Positions 44,507-52,951 of a stretch of 64,000 bases of DNA are shown in pieces; within the stretch, counting starts at the first letter, position 1, and each line of letters begins with the position of its first letter. The notes under the pieces are model-generated. The model had not been told where the DNA came from. It searched no databases and worked only from the letters and a program-made list of their open reading frames with translations. The stretch comes from VBDM01 sp035519135 (GTDB lineage Bacteria; Pseudomonadota; Gammaproteobacteria; Burkholderiales; SG8-39): the NCBI GenBank assembly GCA_035519135.1, contig DATIWX010000100.1, positions 1 to 64,000 of the forward strand, written 5' to 3'. The position numbers were made by a program, and so were the translations under genes.

Positions 44507-44615
44507 CTGCGCCGGCTGAGAATGCGTTCGCCGGGGACCGACGCCAGCCGCGGAACACCAGGCATTGCGCGATCGCGGCGAAGATCCTTGTTTCGGGTCG
44601 CGTTACCCTGCGGCA

Positions 44616-45320
44616 TCATTTCTTCCGAAAAACGACGACATGCTGCCAGGGCAAGTCGCTTACGGTCCTGATCCATACCAGGGGGTGAACCGCCGCCTCT
44701 TTCCTCACCTGTACCTCGGTCATGGTGTGCAGGGCTTTGATGGGCACGCTCGGATCGTCTCCCCGGAACTCGACGAACACGACGCGTCCGCCGGGCTTGA
44801 GGGCCTTCACGATCGCGGCGAGCATCTCGTAGGGATATTCGAGCTCGTGATACACGTCGACCATCAATGCGAGGTCCAACGTAGCCGTTGGCAGCCGCGG
44901 ATCGGTCTCGGTGCTCAGGATCGCCTTCACGTTGCTCAAGCGGCGCTGCTTCATCTGCATCCGCAGGATATCGATCATGCCGGGCTGGATGTCGACCGCA
45001 TAGACGATGCCGTCCGGGCCGAGGCGCTCCGCGATGCGCGACGAGTAGTAACCGCTGCCCGCGCCGACGTCGGCGACCATCATCCCCGGCTTGAGGTCGA
45101 GTGCGGCCAGCACGCGATCCGGCTTTTCCTCCTCCTTTCGCTCCGGGCGCTCGAGCCAGGTTGCGCCGTAATAGCTCATCACTTTCGCGATCTCGCGGCC
45201 CATGTAGAGCTTGCCGATGCCGTCGGGGCTTGCCTGGACGGCCGTGTAGCGATCGGCACCCGCGAAAGCGAGCAGCGGGATCAACAGGAAGGCGCACAGC
45301 CAAGTAGAATTCTTGCCCAT
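44616..45320 (-). CDS. Exported class I SAM-dependent methyltransferase
   Basis: A 234-residue protein with a signal peptide (about 1-21, ending AFAGA) and a methyltransferase fold. Motif I is 'MMVADVGAGSGYYSSRIAERLGPDG' (about residues 79-103), followed by 'VYAVDIQPGMI' and 'LMVDVYHELEYPYEML'. Periplasmic methyltransferases of this type are common in cytochrome-rich proteobacteria but have no agreed role; SAM supply in the periplasm is an open problem, so a membrane-bound cytoplasmic location is also possible. Its ATG shares two bases with the divergent ribE start (CATG). Confidence 0.77.
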   Translation of the reverse strand: MGKNSTWLCAFLLIPLLAFAGADRYTAVQASPDGIGKLYMGREIAKVMSYYGATWLERPERKEEEKPDRVLAALDLKPGMMVADVGAGSGYYSSRIAERLGPDGIVYAVDIQPGMIDILRMQMKQRRLSNVKAILSTETDPRLPTATLDLALMVDVYHELEYPYEMLAAIVKALKPGGRVVFVEFRGDDPSVPIKALHTMTEVQVRKEAAVHPLVWIRTVSDLPWQHVVVFRKK

Positions 45321-45903
45321 GTTCAGCGGCATCATAGCGGCTGTCGGCAGCATCAGCCGGGTCGAGGCGGCGAAAGGCGGGCGCCGGCTCGAAATCGCGG
45401 CCGGCAAGCTCGGCCTGCGCGATGTGGCCGTCGGTGACAGCATCAGCGTCAACGGCGCCTGCCTTACCGTAGTCAAGCGCGGAAAGGGGAGTTTCAGTGT
45501 CGACGTTTCCCGCGAGACCCTGCGCTGCACTGCCGGCCTCGACCGGTCGGGCGTGGTCAATCTCGAAAAGGCGCTCAGGCTTTCGGACCGGCTCGACGGT
45601 CATCTGGTGCTCGGTCACGTCGACGGCGTCGGCAAGGTGACGAAGGTGGAGCGGCTGGGCGCCAATCGCCTGCTGCGGGTGCGCGCACCGGCGTCTCTGG
45701 CGCGCTACATCGCGCGCAAAGGCTCGATCGCAGTGCAGGGCGTTAGCCTGACGGTGAACGCGGTGCATGGAACCGAATTCGAGGTCAACCTGATCCCGCA
45801 TACGCTCGCCGTGACCACGCTGAAGGACCTCCGCGCCGGCGACCGAGTCAACCTGGAAGTGGATTCTCTCGCGCGCTACGCGGAACGGCTGCTTCGCCGC
45901 TGA
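45319..45903 (+). CDS. ribE: Riboflavin synthase, alpha chain
   Basis: A 194-residue protein with two internal repeats, beginning 'MFSGIIAAVGSI' and with 'SVNGACLTVV' and 'LVLGHVDGVG' in the first repeat and 'AVQGVSLTVNAV' in the second. It dismutates two lumazines to riboflavin. MFSG is the standard start. No FMN riboswitch is possible in the usual place, because the start codon abuts the divergent gene. The stop overlaps the hrpA start (TGATG). Confidence 0.94.
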   Translation: MFSGIIAAVGSISRVEAAKGGRRLEIAAGKLGLRDVAVGDSISVNGACLTVVKRGKGSFSVDVSRETLRCTAGLDRSGVVNLEKALRLSDRLDGHLVLGHVDGVGKVTKVERLGANRLLRVRAPASLARYIARKGSIAVQGVSLTVNAVHGTEFEVNLIPHTLAVTTLKDLRAGDRVNLEVDSLARYAERLLRR

Positions 45904-48900
45904 TGGGGTTTTCACCGCAAGAGATCGAGCGTCGCCGCGCGCTCGCGCCGCGGCCGGAGTTTCCCGAGGAGCTGCCGATCTCCGCGAAGCGCGAGGAGAT
46001 CGCGAAGGCAATCGCCGCGCACCAGGTGGTCATCGTCTGCGGCGAGACGGGCTCCGGAAAGACGACCCAGCTTCCCAAGATCTGCCTGGCGCTCGGCCGC
46101 GGGATGGCAGGCCTGATCGGCCACACCCAGCCCCGCAGGATCGCCGCGCGCGCGACCGCAGCCCGCGTCGCACAGGAGCTGAAGACCGAGTTGGGCGGCG
46201 CGGTCGGCTACAAGATCCGCTTCACCGACAAGGTCGGGGCACGCTCCTACATCAAGATCATGACCGACGGCATCCTGCTCGCCGAGACCCAGGGCGACCG
46301 GATGCTCGCGCAGTACGACACGCTCATCATCGACGAGGCCCACGAGCGCAGCCTCAACATCGATTTTCTCCTGGGCTACGTGAAGCAGCTTCTCCCGAGG
46401 CGGCCGGATCTCAAGCTGATCATCACCTCCGCGACCATCGACGCCGAGCGGTTCTCGACGCATTTCAACGGCGCTCCGGTCATCGAAGTCTCGGGGCGGC
46501 TCTATCCGGTCGAAATCCGCTACCGACCGTTCGACCCCGAAGACGACGACAACGATCTCAACGGCGCGATCAGCGATGCGGTCGAAGACCTGGCGCGCCT
46601 GGGCCGGGGCGACGTGCTGGTGTTCCTCCCCGGGGAGCGCGAGATCCGCGAGGCGGCCGAGGCGCTGCGCAAGCGCCATCCTCCGCACACGGAGATCCTG
46701 CCGTTGTTCGCCCGGCTCTCGGCGGAGGAGCAGGGGCGCGTCTTCAGGGCGCACGGCGGCCAGCGCATCGTGCTCGCGACCAACGTTGCGGAGACCTCGC
46801 TGACCGTGCCCGGAATCCGCTACGTGGTCGACACGGGCCTCGCGCGCGTGAAGCGATACAGCTACCGCAGCAAGGTCGAGCAGCTGCGGGTCGAGAACGT
46901 GTCGCAGGCATCGGCGAAGCAGCGCGCCGGTCGCTGCGGCCGGGTGGCGAGCGGGGTATGCGTGCGCCTCTACGCCGAGGACGAGTTCGAGCGCCGGCCG
47001 GCGTTCACCGATCCGGAGGTGCTGCGCTCCTCGCTCGCCAACGTCATCCTGCGGATGAAGTCCCTGGGCCTCTCCGCGATCGAGGATTTTCCCTTCATCG
47101 ATCCGCCGGCGCCGCGCGCGGTCCAGGACGGCTATGCGCTGCTTGCCGAGCTGGGCGCGGTCGACGAGGCGAACGAGCTCACCGAGATAGGCAGGCAGCT
47201 CGCGAAGCTGCCAGTCGATCCGCGCATCGCGCGCATGGTGCTCGCGGCGAGGTCGGAAAACGCGTTGCGCGAGGTGCTCATCATCGCCGCTGCCCTTTCC
47301 GTGCAGGACCCGCGCGAACGGCCCGCCGAGCACGCCGGCGCCGCCGACGAGGCGCAGAAGCGCTTCGACGACGAGAAGTCCGACTTTCTCTCCTGGCTCA
47401 AGCTCTGGAAATTCTTCGAGGAGGCGCTCCAGCACGAAAAGTCGAACCGGAAGGTGCACCAGGCCTGCCGTGTCCATTTCCTGTCCTACAACCGCATGCG
47501 CGAATGGCGCGACATCCATGGGCAACTGAAGGAGGTGGTGGCGGAGCTCGGCTGGCGTGTCTCCGAGACGCCCGCGACCTACGCTCAGATCCACCGTGCG
47601 CTGCTCGCGGGTCTCCTCGGCAACGTCGGCATGAAGACCGAGGAAGGAAATTTCCTCGGCGCGCGCGGCATCCGGTTCTGGGTGCACCCCGGGTCGGGCG
47701 TGGGCAAGAAGGCCGGGCGCTGGATCATGGGGGCCGAGGTGACCGAGACCACTCGCCTGTACGCACGCTGCATCGCCACGATCGAGGCCGAGTGGCTCGA
47801 GGCGGTAGGCGCGCATCTGGTGAAGCGGCATCGCTACGAGCCGCACTGGGAAAAAAAGGCGGCACGCGTCGCCGCTTTCGAGCGCGGCACCCTCTACGGG
47901 CTGCTGCTGTATGCCGGACGGCGCGTGCATTACGGCCCGACGGATCCGGTCGAATCGCGCAAGATCTTCATCCGCCGGGCGCTGGTCGAAGGCGACTACG
48001 AGACCCGCGCTCCTTTCTTCGCGCACAACCGCCGGCTGGTGCGCGAAATCGAGCAGCTCGAGCACAAGTCGCGCCGGCCCGACGTGCTGGTGGACGACGA
48101 GCTGATTTTCGCCTTCTACGGCAGCCTGATTCCAGAGGGCATTCACAACGGCGCCGACTTCGAACGGTGGCGCCGCGAGGCCGAAGTCGGCAATCCGAAG
48201 CTGCTCTTTCTCAAGCGCGAAGATCTGATGCGTCACGAAGCGGCCGGAATTACGACCGAGCAGTTCCCGCACCAGCTCGAAATGGCCGGGCGCAGCTTCG
48301 CCCTCGAGTATCACCACGAGCCGGGGTCTCCCAGGGATGGTGTCACTCTCACGGTGCCGCTGCTGGCGCTCAACCAGATTGACGCGGCGAAATGCGACTG
48401 GCTCGTGCCCGGCCTGCTGCGGGAAAAGATCTCCAGGCTGGCGAAGTCGCTGCCGCAGAAGCTGCGGCATCAGCTCGGCCCGCTGCCGGAGCTCATCGAC
48501 GCGCTGCTTACCGCAAATCCGTCCGGCGACGTGCCGCTTCCTCAGGCCATGGCCCGGCACGCGCGCCGCGAGCTGAACCTCGCCGTTCCGCTCGACGCGT
48601 TCCGCCTGGAGACGCTCCCCGCGCACCTGTCGATGAATTTCCGCGTCGTCGACGATCACGGCCGGCAGCTGGCGATGGGCCGCAACCTGGCGCAGCTGCG
48701 CGCCGAGCTGGGCGACGCGGCCGGGGAGCAGTTCGCCGAGCTCGCGCAGGCCGAGTCGCCGTCGGAGAGGGTCAGGGAATGGTCCTTCGGCGACCTCGAG
48801 GAGGTGGCCGAGATCCGCCGGGGTTCTCAGACCCTGATCGGCTACACGGGCCTGGTGGACCACGGCGATGCGGTCAGCCTCGAGGTGTTCGATTCGGCGG

Positions 48901-49619
48901 ACCGGGCGCGCGAAGCCCATCGCGCCGGGCTGCGACGGCTTTTCATGCTGGAGCTGAAGGAGCAGGCGCGCTCTATCGAGAAGAGCCTGCCGGGAATGCA
49001 GGCGATGGCGCTGCAGTTTGCCGTCTTCGGCGGCGGCGACGAGCTGCGCTCCCAGCTGCTCGCTGCAGCGTTCGACCGGGCGTGCATGCAGGACCCCTTG
49101 CCGCGCACGCGCTCCGGATTCGTCCGGCGCTGCGACGAAGCGCGCTCGCGCGTGGGCCTGCTCGCCCAGGAGATCGCCCGCCTGGTCGGAGCCATCCTCA
49201 CCGAGCACGGCATGCTCCAGAAGAAGCTGCAACAGATGTCCAAGGCGTTTCCCGCGCCCTGCCGAGATGTCCAGGAATGCGTCGGGCGTCTCCTTTCGAG
49301 CGGCTTCATCGAGCGCACCCCCTACGATCGGCTGCAGCATTTCCCGCGTTACCTGAAGGCGGCGGCCCTGCGTCTGGAGAAGGTGCGCTCGGATCCGCAG
49401 CGCGACGCGCGCCTGGCTGCGGAGCTCGCGCCGCTCCTGGCGCAATGGCAGCGCGAGCAGCTGAAGCAGGCGAGATCCGGACAGCCCGACTCCCGGCTGG
49501 AGCAATTCCGCTGGCTGCTCGAGGAATTGCGCGTGCAGCTGTTCGCACAGGAGCTCAAGACACCCGTGCCCGTGTCGGTCAAGCGGCTGACGAAGATGTG
49601 GCAGACTACGGGCAGGTGA
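45903..49619 (+). CDS. hrpA: HrpA, DEAH-box ATP-dependent RNA helicase
   Basis: A 1238-residue helicase with Walker A GETGSGKT (47-54), DEAH (144-147) and motif VI in 'QRAGRCGRVASGVCVRLY'. HA2/OB-fold and long C-terminal DUF3418-type regions follow, close to the length of E. coli HrpA (1300). It helps rescue stalled ribosomes and processes some mRNAs. The start overlaps ribE, so it is co-transcribed with it. Confidence 0.94.
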   Translation: MGFSPQEIERRRALAPRPEFPEELPISAKREEIAKAIAAHQVVIVCGETGSGKTTQLPKICLALGRGMAGLIGHTQPRRIAARATAARVAQELKTELGGAVGYKIRFTDKVGARSYIKIMTDGILLAETQGDRMLAQYDTLIIDEAHERSLNIDFLLGYVKQLLPRRPDLKLIITSATIDAERFSTHFNGAPVIEVSGRLYPVEIRYRPFDPEDDDNDLNGAISDAVEDLARLGRGDVLVFLPGEREIREAAEALRKRHPPHTEILPLFARLSAEEQGRVFRAHGGQRIVLATNVAETSLTVPGIRYVVDTGLARVKRYSYRSKVEQLRVENVSQASAKQRAGRCGRVASGVCVRLYAEDEFERRPAFTDPEVLRSSLANVILRMKSLGLSAIEDFPFIDPPAPRAVQDGYALLAELGAVDEANELTEIGRQLAKLPVDPRIARMVLAARSENALREVLIIAAALSVQDPRERPAEHAGAADEAQKRFDDEKSDFLSWLKLWKFFEEALQHEKSNRKVHQACRVHFLSYNRMREWRDIHGQLKEVVAELGWRVSETPATYAQIHRALLAGLLGNVGMKTEEGNFLGARGIRFWVHPGSGVGKKAGRWIMGAEVTETTRLYARCIATIEAEWLEAVGAHLVKRHRYEPHWEKKAARVAAFERGTLYGLLLYAGRRVHYGPTDPVESRKIFIRRALVEGDYETRAPFFAHNRRLVREIEQLEHKSRRPDVLVDDELIFAFYGSLIPEGIHNGADFERWRREAEVGNPKLLFLKREDLMRHEAAGITTEQFPHQLEMAGRSFALEYHHEPGSPRDGVTLTVPLLALNQIDAAKCDWLVPGLLREKISRLAKSLPQKLRHQLGPLPELIDALLTANPSGDVPLPQAMARHARRELNLAVPLDAFRLETLPAHLSMNFRVVDDHGRQLAMGRNLAQLRAELGDAAGEQFAELAQAESPSERVREWSFGDLEEVAEIRRGSQTLIGYTGLVDHGDAVSLEVFDSADRAREAHRAGLRRLFMLELKEQARSIEKSLPGMQAMALQFAVFGGGDELRSQLLAAAFDRACMQDPLPRTRSGFVRRCDEARSRVGLLAQEIARLVGAILTEHGMLQKKLQQMSKAFPAPCRDVQECVGRLLSSGFIERTPYDRLQHFPRYLKAAALRLEKVRSDPQRDARLAAELAPLLAQWQREQLKQARSGQPDSRLEQFRWLLEELRVQLFAQELKTPVPVSVKRLTKMWQTTGR

Positions 49620-49626
49620 GAAGCGG

Positions 49627-50373
49627 ATGGAAAGGATCTTCGCCGCGCTGTTGAAGGGGCTCGCGAGCCTGGTGCATCCGAGGATGCTTTGGCTCATGGT
49701 ATGGCCGACGTTCGTCGCGCTCGCGATCTGGGCGACCCTCGCGGCGCTGTATTGGAGCCAGGCCATCACGTGGGTCGATCTGGAGCTGCACCAATGGGCG
49801 GCCTACCGGTGGGCGCTTTCGGTGTGGCCCCTCACGCTCTTTGCGGCGTGGTTTGCGTGGCTGCTCCTGGTGTTCCTCTTTGTGCCGGTGGTTTTGATCA
49901 CGGCGGTGCTCATCGTCAGCGTTGTGTCGATGCCGGCGATGGTCACGCATGTCGGCGAGCGCGACTATCCTGAGCTCGCGCGGCGAAAAGGCGGCACCTT
50001 CGGCGGCAGCCTGTGGAACACGATGGCCTCGCTGGTTCTTTTCATGCTGTTGCTCGCGGTCACGCTGCCCCTGTGGCTGATGCCGTTGCTTTGGCCGGTC
50101 CTGCCGATCGCGCTCTTCGGCTACTTCAACCAGCGGGTTTTCCGCTACGACGCGCTCGCCGAGCACGCTACCGCGCACGAGATCGTCGAGCTCATTGCGC
50201 GCCATCGCGGAGAGATGTTTCTGCTCGGCGTTGCGCTCGCGCTGATCGGACATCTGCCGCTGGTCGGTCTGGCGATGCCGGTGTACGGAGGACTGGTCTT
50301 CATCCACTACGGCCTTGCGCGCCTTGCCGAATCGCGCGACGAGCCCATCGAAGGCAGCGCGAGGCGGATATGA
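49627..50373 (+). CDS. EI24/CysZ-like inner-membrane protein
   Basis: A 248-residue protein with about five helices and the EI24-domain pattern ('GLASLVHPRMLWLMVWPTFVALAIW', 'FLFVPVVLITAVLIVSVVSMPAMV', 'LPLVGLAMPVYGGLVFIHYGLARL'). Related CysZ proteins import sulfate; here only the fold family can be stated. It lies 7 bases after hrpA, and its end overlaps the next gene (ATGA). Confidence 0.78.
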   Translation: MERIFAALLKGLASLVHPRMLWLMVWPTFVALAIWATLAALYWSQAITWVDLELHQWAAYRWALSVWPLTLFAAWFAWLLLVFLFVPVVLITAVLIVSVVSMPAMVTHVGERDYPELARRKGGTFGGSLWNTMASLVLFMLLLAVTLPLWLMPLLWPVLPIALFGYFNQRVFRYDALAEHATAHEIVELIARHRGEMFLLGVALALIGHLPLVGLAMPVYGGLVFIHYGLARLAESRDEPIEGSARRI

Positions 50374-51125
50374 GAGTCGGAGCGATCATCATCGGCGACG
50401 AGATCATCGTCGGCAAACGCGCCGACAAGCATTTTGCCAAGCTGATCGGCATACTCGCCGCCCGGGGCATGAAGCTCTCATGGTGCGAGTACCTGGGTGA
50501 CATCCCCGAGCTGATCACCGCAACCCTCAGGCGCACGTTCGCCTCGGAAGACATGGTGTTCAGCTTCGGCGGCATCGGCGCGACCCCCGACGATCACACG
50601 CGCCAGTGCGCCGCCGACGCGCTTGGAGTCGATCTGGCGCTGCATCCTGACGCGGAGGCGGCCATCCGGTCGCGCACGGACATGGTGGTCACGCCCCAGC
50701 GCCTGAAGATGGGAGAGTTCCCGCAGGGCGCGCGGATCATTCCCAACTCCTATAACCGTATCCCGGGGTTCTCGGTCGGGGATCACCATTTCCTTCCCGG
50801 GTTTCCCGTCATGGCGTGGCCCATGGCCGAATGGGTGCTCGATACCTACTACCCGTCGCTGTTTCACCGCGTCCCTGAAGCGGAAGCGTCGATCCTTGTC
50901 TACGACCTGGCGGAATCGACCATTACGCCGCTCATGCTCGAGATCGAATCGAAATTCCCGGGGCTCAAGTCATTCAGCCTCCCCTCCATGGGAGAAAGCG
51001 GAGTCCGGCGGCATATCGAGCTCGGAGTGCGCGGCGCGCCGGCCGAAGTGGCACCGGCCATCGAGCGCATGAAAGAAGGCGTTGCGGCGCTGGGCGGAAG
51101 GTGGGAGCCGCTGAAAGTAGGCTGA
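50370..51125 (+). CDS. MoaB/CinA-type molybdopterin-binding domain protein
   Basis: A 251-residue protein. The first part has the MoCF_biosynth pattern 'IIIGDEIIVGKRADKHFAKLIGILAARGM' and 'MVFSFGGIGATPDDHT', as in the N-terminal domain of CinA. The C-terminal part lacks the CinA deamidase domain. The function of stand-alone forms is unclear; pyrophosphatase or cofactor roles have been proposed for the family. Confidence 0.8.
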   Translation: MRVGAIIIGDEIIVGKRADKHFAKLIGILAARGMKLSWCEYLGDIPELITATLRRTFASEDMVFSFGGIGATPDDHTRQCAADALGVDLALHPDAEAAIRSRTDMVVTPQRLKMGEFPQGARIIPNSYNRIPGFSVGDHHFLPGFPVMAWPMAEWVLDTYYPSLFHRVPEAEASILVYDLAESTITPLMLEIESKFPGLKSFSLPSMGESGVRRHIELGVRGAPAEVAPAIERMKEGVAALGGRWEPLKVG

Positions 51126-51140
51126 GCGGGCCACAAACAA

Positions 51141-51166
51141 AAAGCCCTGGCTTGCGCCAGGGCTTT
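51141..51166. terminator. Bidirectional Rho-independent terminator
   Basis: AAAGCCCTGG and CCAGGGCTTT enclose the loop CTTGCG, with A- and T-runs at the two ends. It lies between two convergent genes, the MoaB/CinA-like gene and the phasin gene, and can serve both. Confidence 0.85.
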
Positions 51167-51224
51167 AGGGCGCCCACCGGAGAGGAGGAGGAGAACCGGG
51201 GGGCGCGGGGGGACGTTGAAACGG

Positions 51225-51773
51225 TCAGGCTGCTGCCGCGTGTCTCTTTTCCTTGGGCGAGGCGGTTGCGGTCGCTGCGGCCTTGAAGTTCGCTTCGGCC
51301 ATTTCAGTGGCCTGCTTCGCGACCTTGTTGAAGCTGTCGTAAGCAGTGCTCGCCGCGGCGAGGGCGGACTTGACCGCCGCTACCGCGACGTCGGAACCGG
51401 CCGGGGCGTTCTTCGAAGCGTTGTCCAGGATACCGACGAGGTTCTTGTTGAACTCGGCGGCCCGAGCTTCGACAAACTTGACCAGTTCGCCCTGCGTTTG
51501 CGCCGCGACTTCGTACACGCTGCGCGAATAGGCGATGGCCTTTTCCAGGGAAGGCTGGGAAGCCGCGGTGTTCAGGTTGAGGTATTCCTGCGGGTCCTTG
51601 GCGCTCAGCAATGCCTTGGTACGCCCCAGACCTTCTTCGAATGCGGCCTTGGCGGCGTTCAGATTGAGAGCGGACAAGCGCTCGAGTGCGGCGAACTGGG
51701 AGCCGGCGAGGCCGAGCACAGCCTCGACGCCGGCCTTGTTGGCGCTGGCGATTTGTTCAGGGGTGAAGTACAT
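51225..51773 (-). CDS. phaP: Phasin (polyhydroxyalkanoate granule protein)
   Basis: A 182-residue, Ala-rich amphipathic helical protein: 'MYFTPEQIASANKAGVEAVLGLAGSQFAALERLSALNLNAAK' is the typical betaproteobacterial phasin start, and 'PQEYLNLNTAASQPSLEKAIAYSRSVYEVA' follows. It coats PHA granules. Two ATGs lie at 51779 and 51773; the second was chosen because GGAG lies 7 bases before it and only 1 base before the first. PhaR-like sites are upstream. Confidence 0.92.
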   Translation of the reverse strand: MYFTPEQIASANKAGVEAVLGLAGSQFAALERLSALNLNAAKAAFEEGLGRTKALLSAKDPQEYLNLNTAASQPSLEKAIAYSRSVYEVAAQTQGELVKFVEARAAEFNKNLVGILDNASKNAPAGSDVAVAAVKSALAAASTAYDSFNKVAKQATEMAEANFKAAATATASPKEKRHAAAA

Positions 51774-51845
51774 GTTCATTCTCCAAAAAAGTCCGTTACG
51801 GGGGATCGCGTTCTGTGGCTCGTGGTCAATGGCTCATTAATTTAT

Positions 51846-51911
51846 TGCACTGCAACAATGACGATTCTACTCTCGAGTCAACCGGTGTCAAGAGAAAGTT
51901 TGTGCGGTGCA
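51846..51911. promoter_or_regulatory. Two PhaR-like operator repeats before the phasin gene
   Basis: TGCACTGCA (51846-51854) and TGCGGTGCA (51903-51911) share the TGC-N3-GCA pattern reported for PhaR regulators of PHA granule genes. They are 57 bases apart in an AT-rich 208-base upstream gap that shows no other feature. PhaR represses phasin genes until granules form and bind it. The match is by eye. Confidence 0.5.
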
Positions 51912-51981
51912 ATATAGCGAAGAGCCTACGAACCCGAAGTCAGTAGTCGCTCATTTGTAACATATTGTTTTTGTGATGTAA

Positions 51982-52899
51982 TTACTCCAGAGGGGAAGCC
52001 TCCGGAAGGCTTCGTGCGGGTGGGATCCTATCGGTCCGCCAGTTGGCCACAGCCCAACCCCAGAGGACCTCGATTTTTTCCTGCTTCAGCTCGGTCGGGG
52101 GATCCTGGCCGAGGAAACGCAGCGCCCGCCACAGCTGAAGGGGACCCTCCGCCGGCGCCAGCGGCGTTGCCAGAGTCTGTTTGCTGAGCTTTTCCCCGTT
52201 CCGATTCACCGCCACCGGGAGATGCATGTACTGCGGAGTCGGATACGCCAGTCGGCGCTGCAGCAGCAGCTGCCTCGGCGTCGAGCCGAGCAGATCGGCT
52301 CCGCGCACCACGTGGGTGATGCCCTGCTCGAAATCGTCCACCACCACCGCCAGCTGATAGGCGAAAGGACCGTCGGCGCGACGCACGACGAAATCGCCGA
52401 CTTCTTCGGCGAGGTTTTGCTCGATCCTGCCCTGCAGCCGGTCCTCGAAGCTGATTACTGCATCGCCCACGCGCGCGCGGATGGACCGCGCGCGGCGGCC
52501 GGGTGGAATTCCGCTTCGGCAGGTGCCCGGGTAAATGGGCTCGCTTGTCCCTCCCAGAGTCGAGTCGGAAATCTCCCGTCGTGTGCAGGCGCAGGGAAAC
52601 ACCGCGCCCTCGCGCTCCAGACGCTCCAGCGCCGCCGCGTACGATGCCCCGCGGAGGCTCTGCCGCACGACGCTCCCGTCCCATTCGAACCCGTAGCCAT
52701 CGAGCGTGCGGAGGATCGCATCGGCGGCTCCGCTTGCCTCGCGCGGGCTGTCGAGATCCTCGATGCGCACCAGCCACGCGCCGCCGTTCCGGCGCGCGTC
52801 CACATAGCTGCCTACCGCGGCGATCAGGGAGCCGAAGTGCAGGGGGCCCGTCGGCGAGGGTGCAAATCGTCCCCGGTACGGCTTGGTCGAGTCATGCAT
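51982..52899 (-). CDS. gluQ: Glutamyl-Q tRNA(Asp) synthetase
   Basis: A 305-residue protein, a class I synthetase core without an anticodon-binding domain. The HIGH-like motif is in 'RFAPSPTGPLHFGSL' (11-25), the zinc site 'CACTRREI...YPGTC', and the KMSKS-like motif 'EKLSKQT'. It attaches glutamate to queuosine in tRNA(Asp). Confidence 0.93.
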   Translation of the reverse strand: MHDSTKPYRGRFAPSPTGPLHFGSLIAAVGSYVDARRNGGAWLVRIEDLDSPREASGAADAILRTLDGYGFEWDGSVVRQSLRGASYAAALERLEREGAVFPCACTRREISDSTLGGTSEPIYPGTCRSGIPPGRRARSIRARVGDAVISFEDRLQGRIEQNLAEEVGDFVVRRADGPFAYQLAVVVDDFEQGITHVVRGADLLGSTPRQLLLQRRLAYPTPQYMHLPVAVNRNGEKLSKQTLATPLAPAEGPLQLWRALRFLGQDPPTELKQEKIEVLWGWAVANWRTDRIPPARSLPEASPLE

Positions 52900-52951
52900 A
52901 ATCTGCGTCGAAAATCATAGCAGCCTTCTTTCCACGGCTATCCTGAGAACT

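Noticed and set aside
45200..45319. An FMN riboswitch before ribE
   Set aside because: The ribE start codon abuts the divergent methyltransferase gene, whose coding sequence fills this region; no RFN-like elements were seen.
45912..49769. A 1285-codon antisense frame opposite hrpA
   Set aside because: It covers a helicase with all motifs intact and has no domain of its own; long antisense frames are expected at this GC content.
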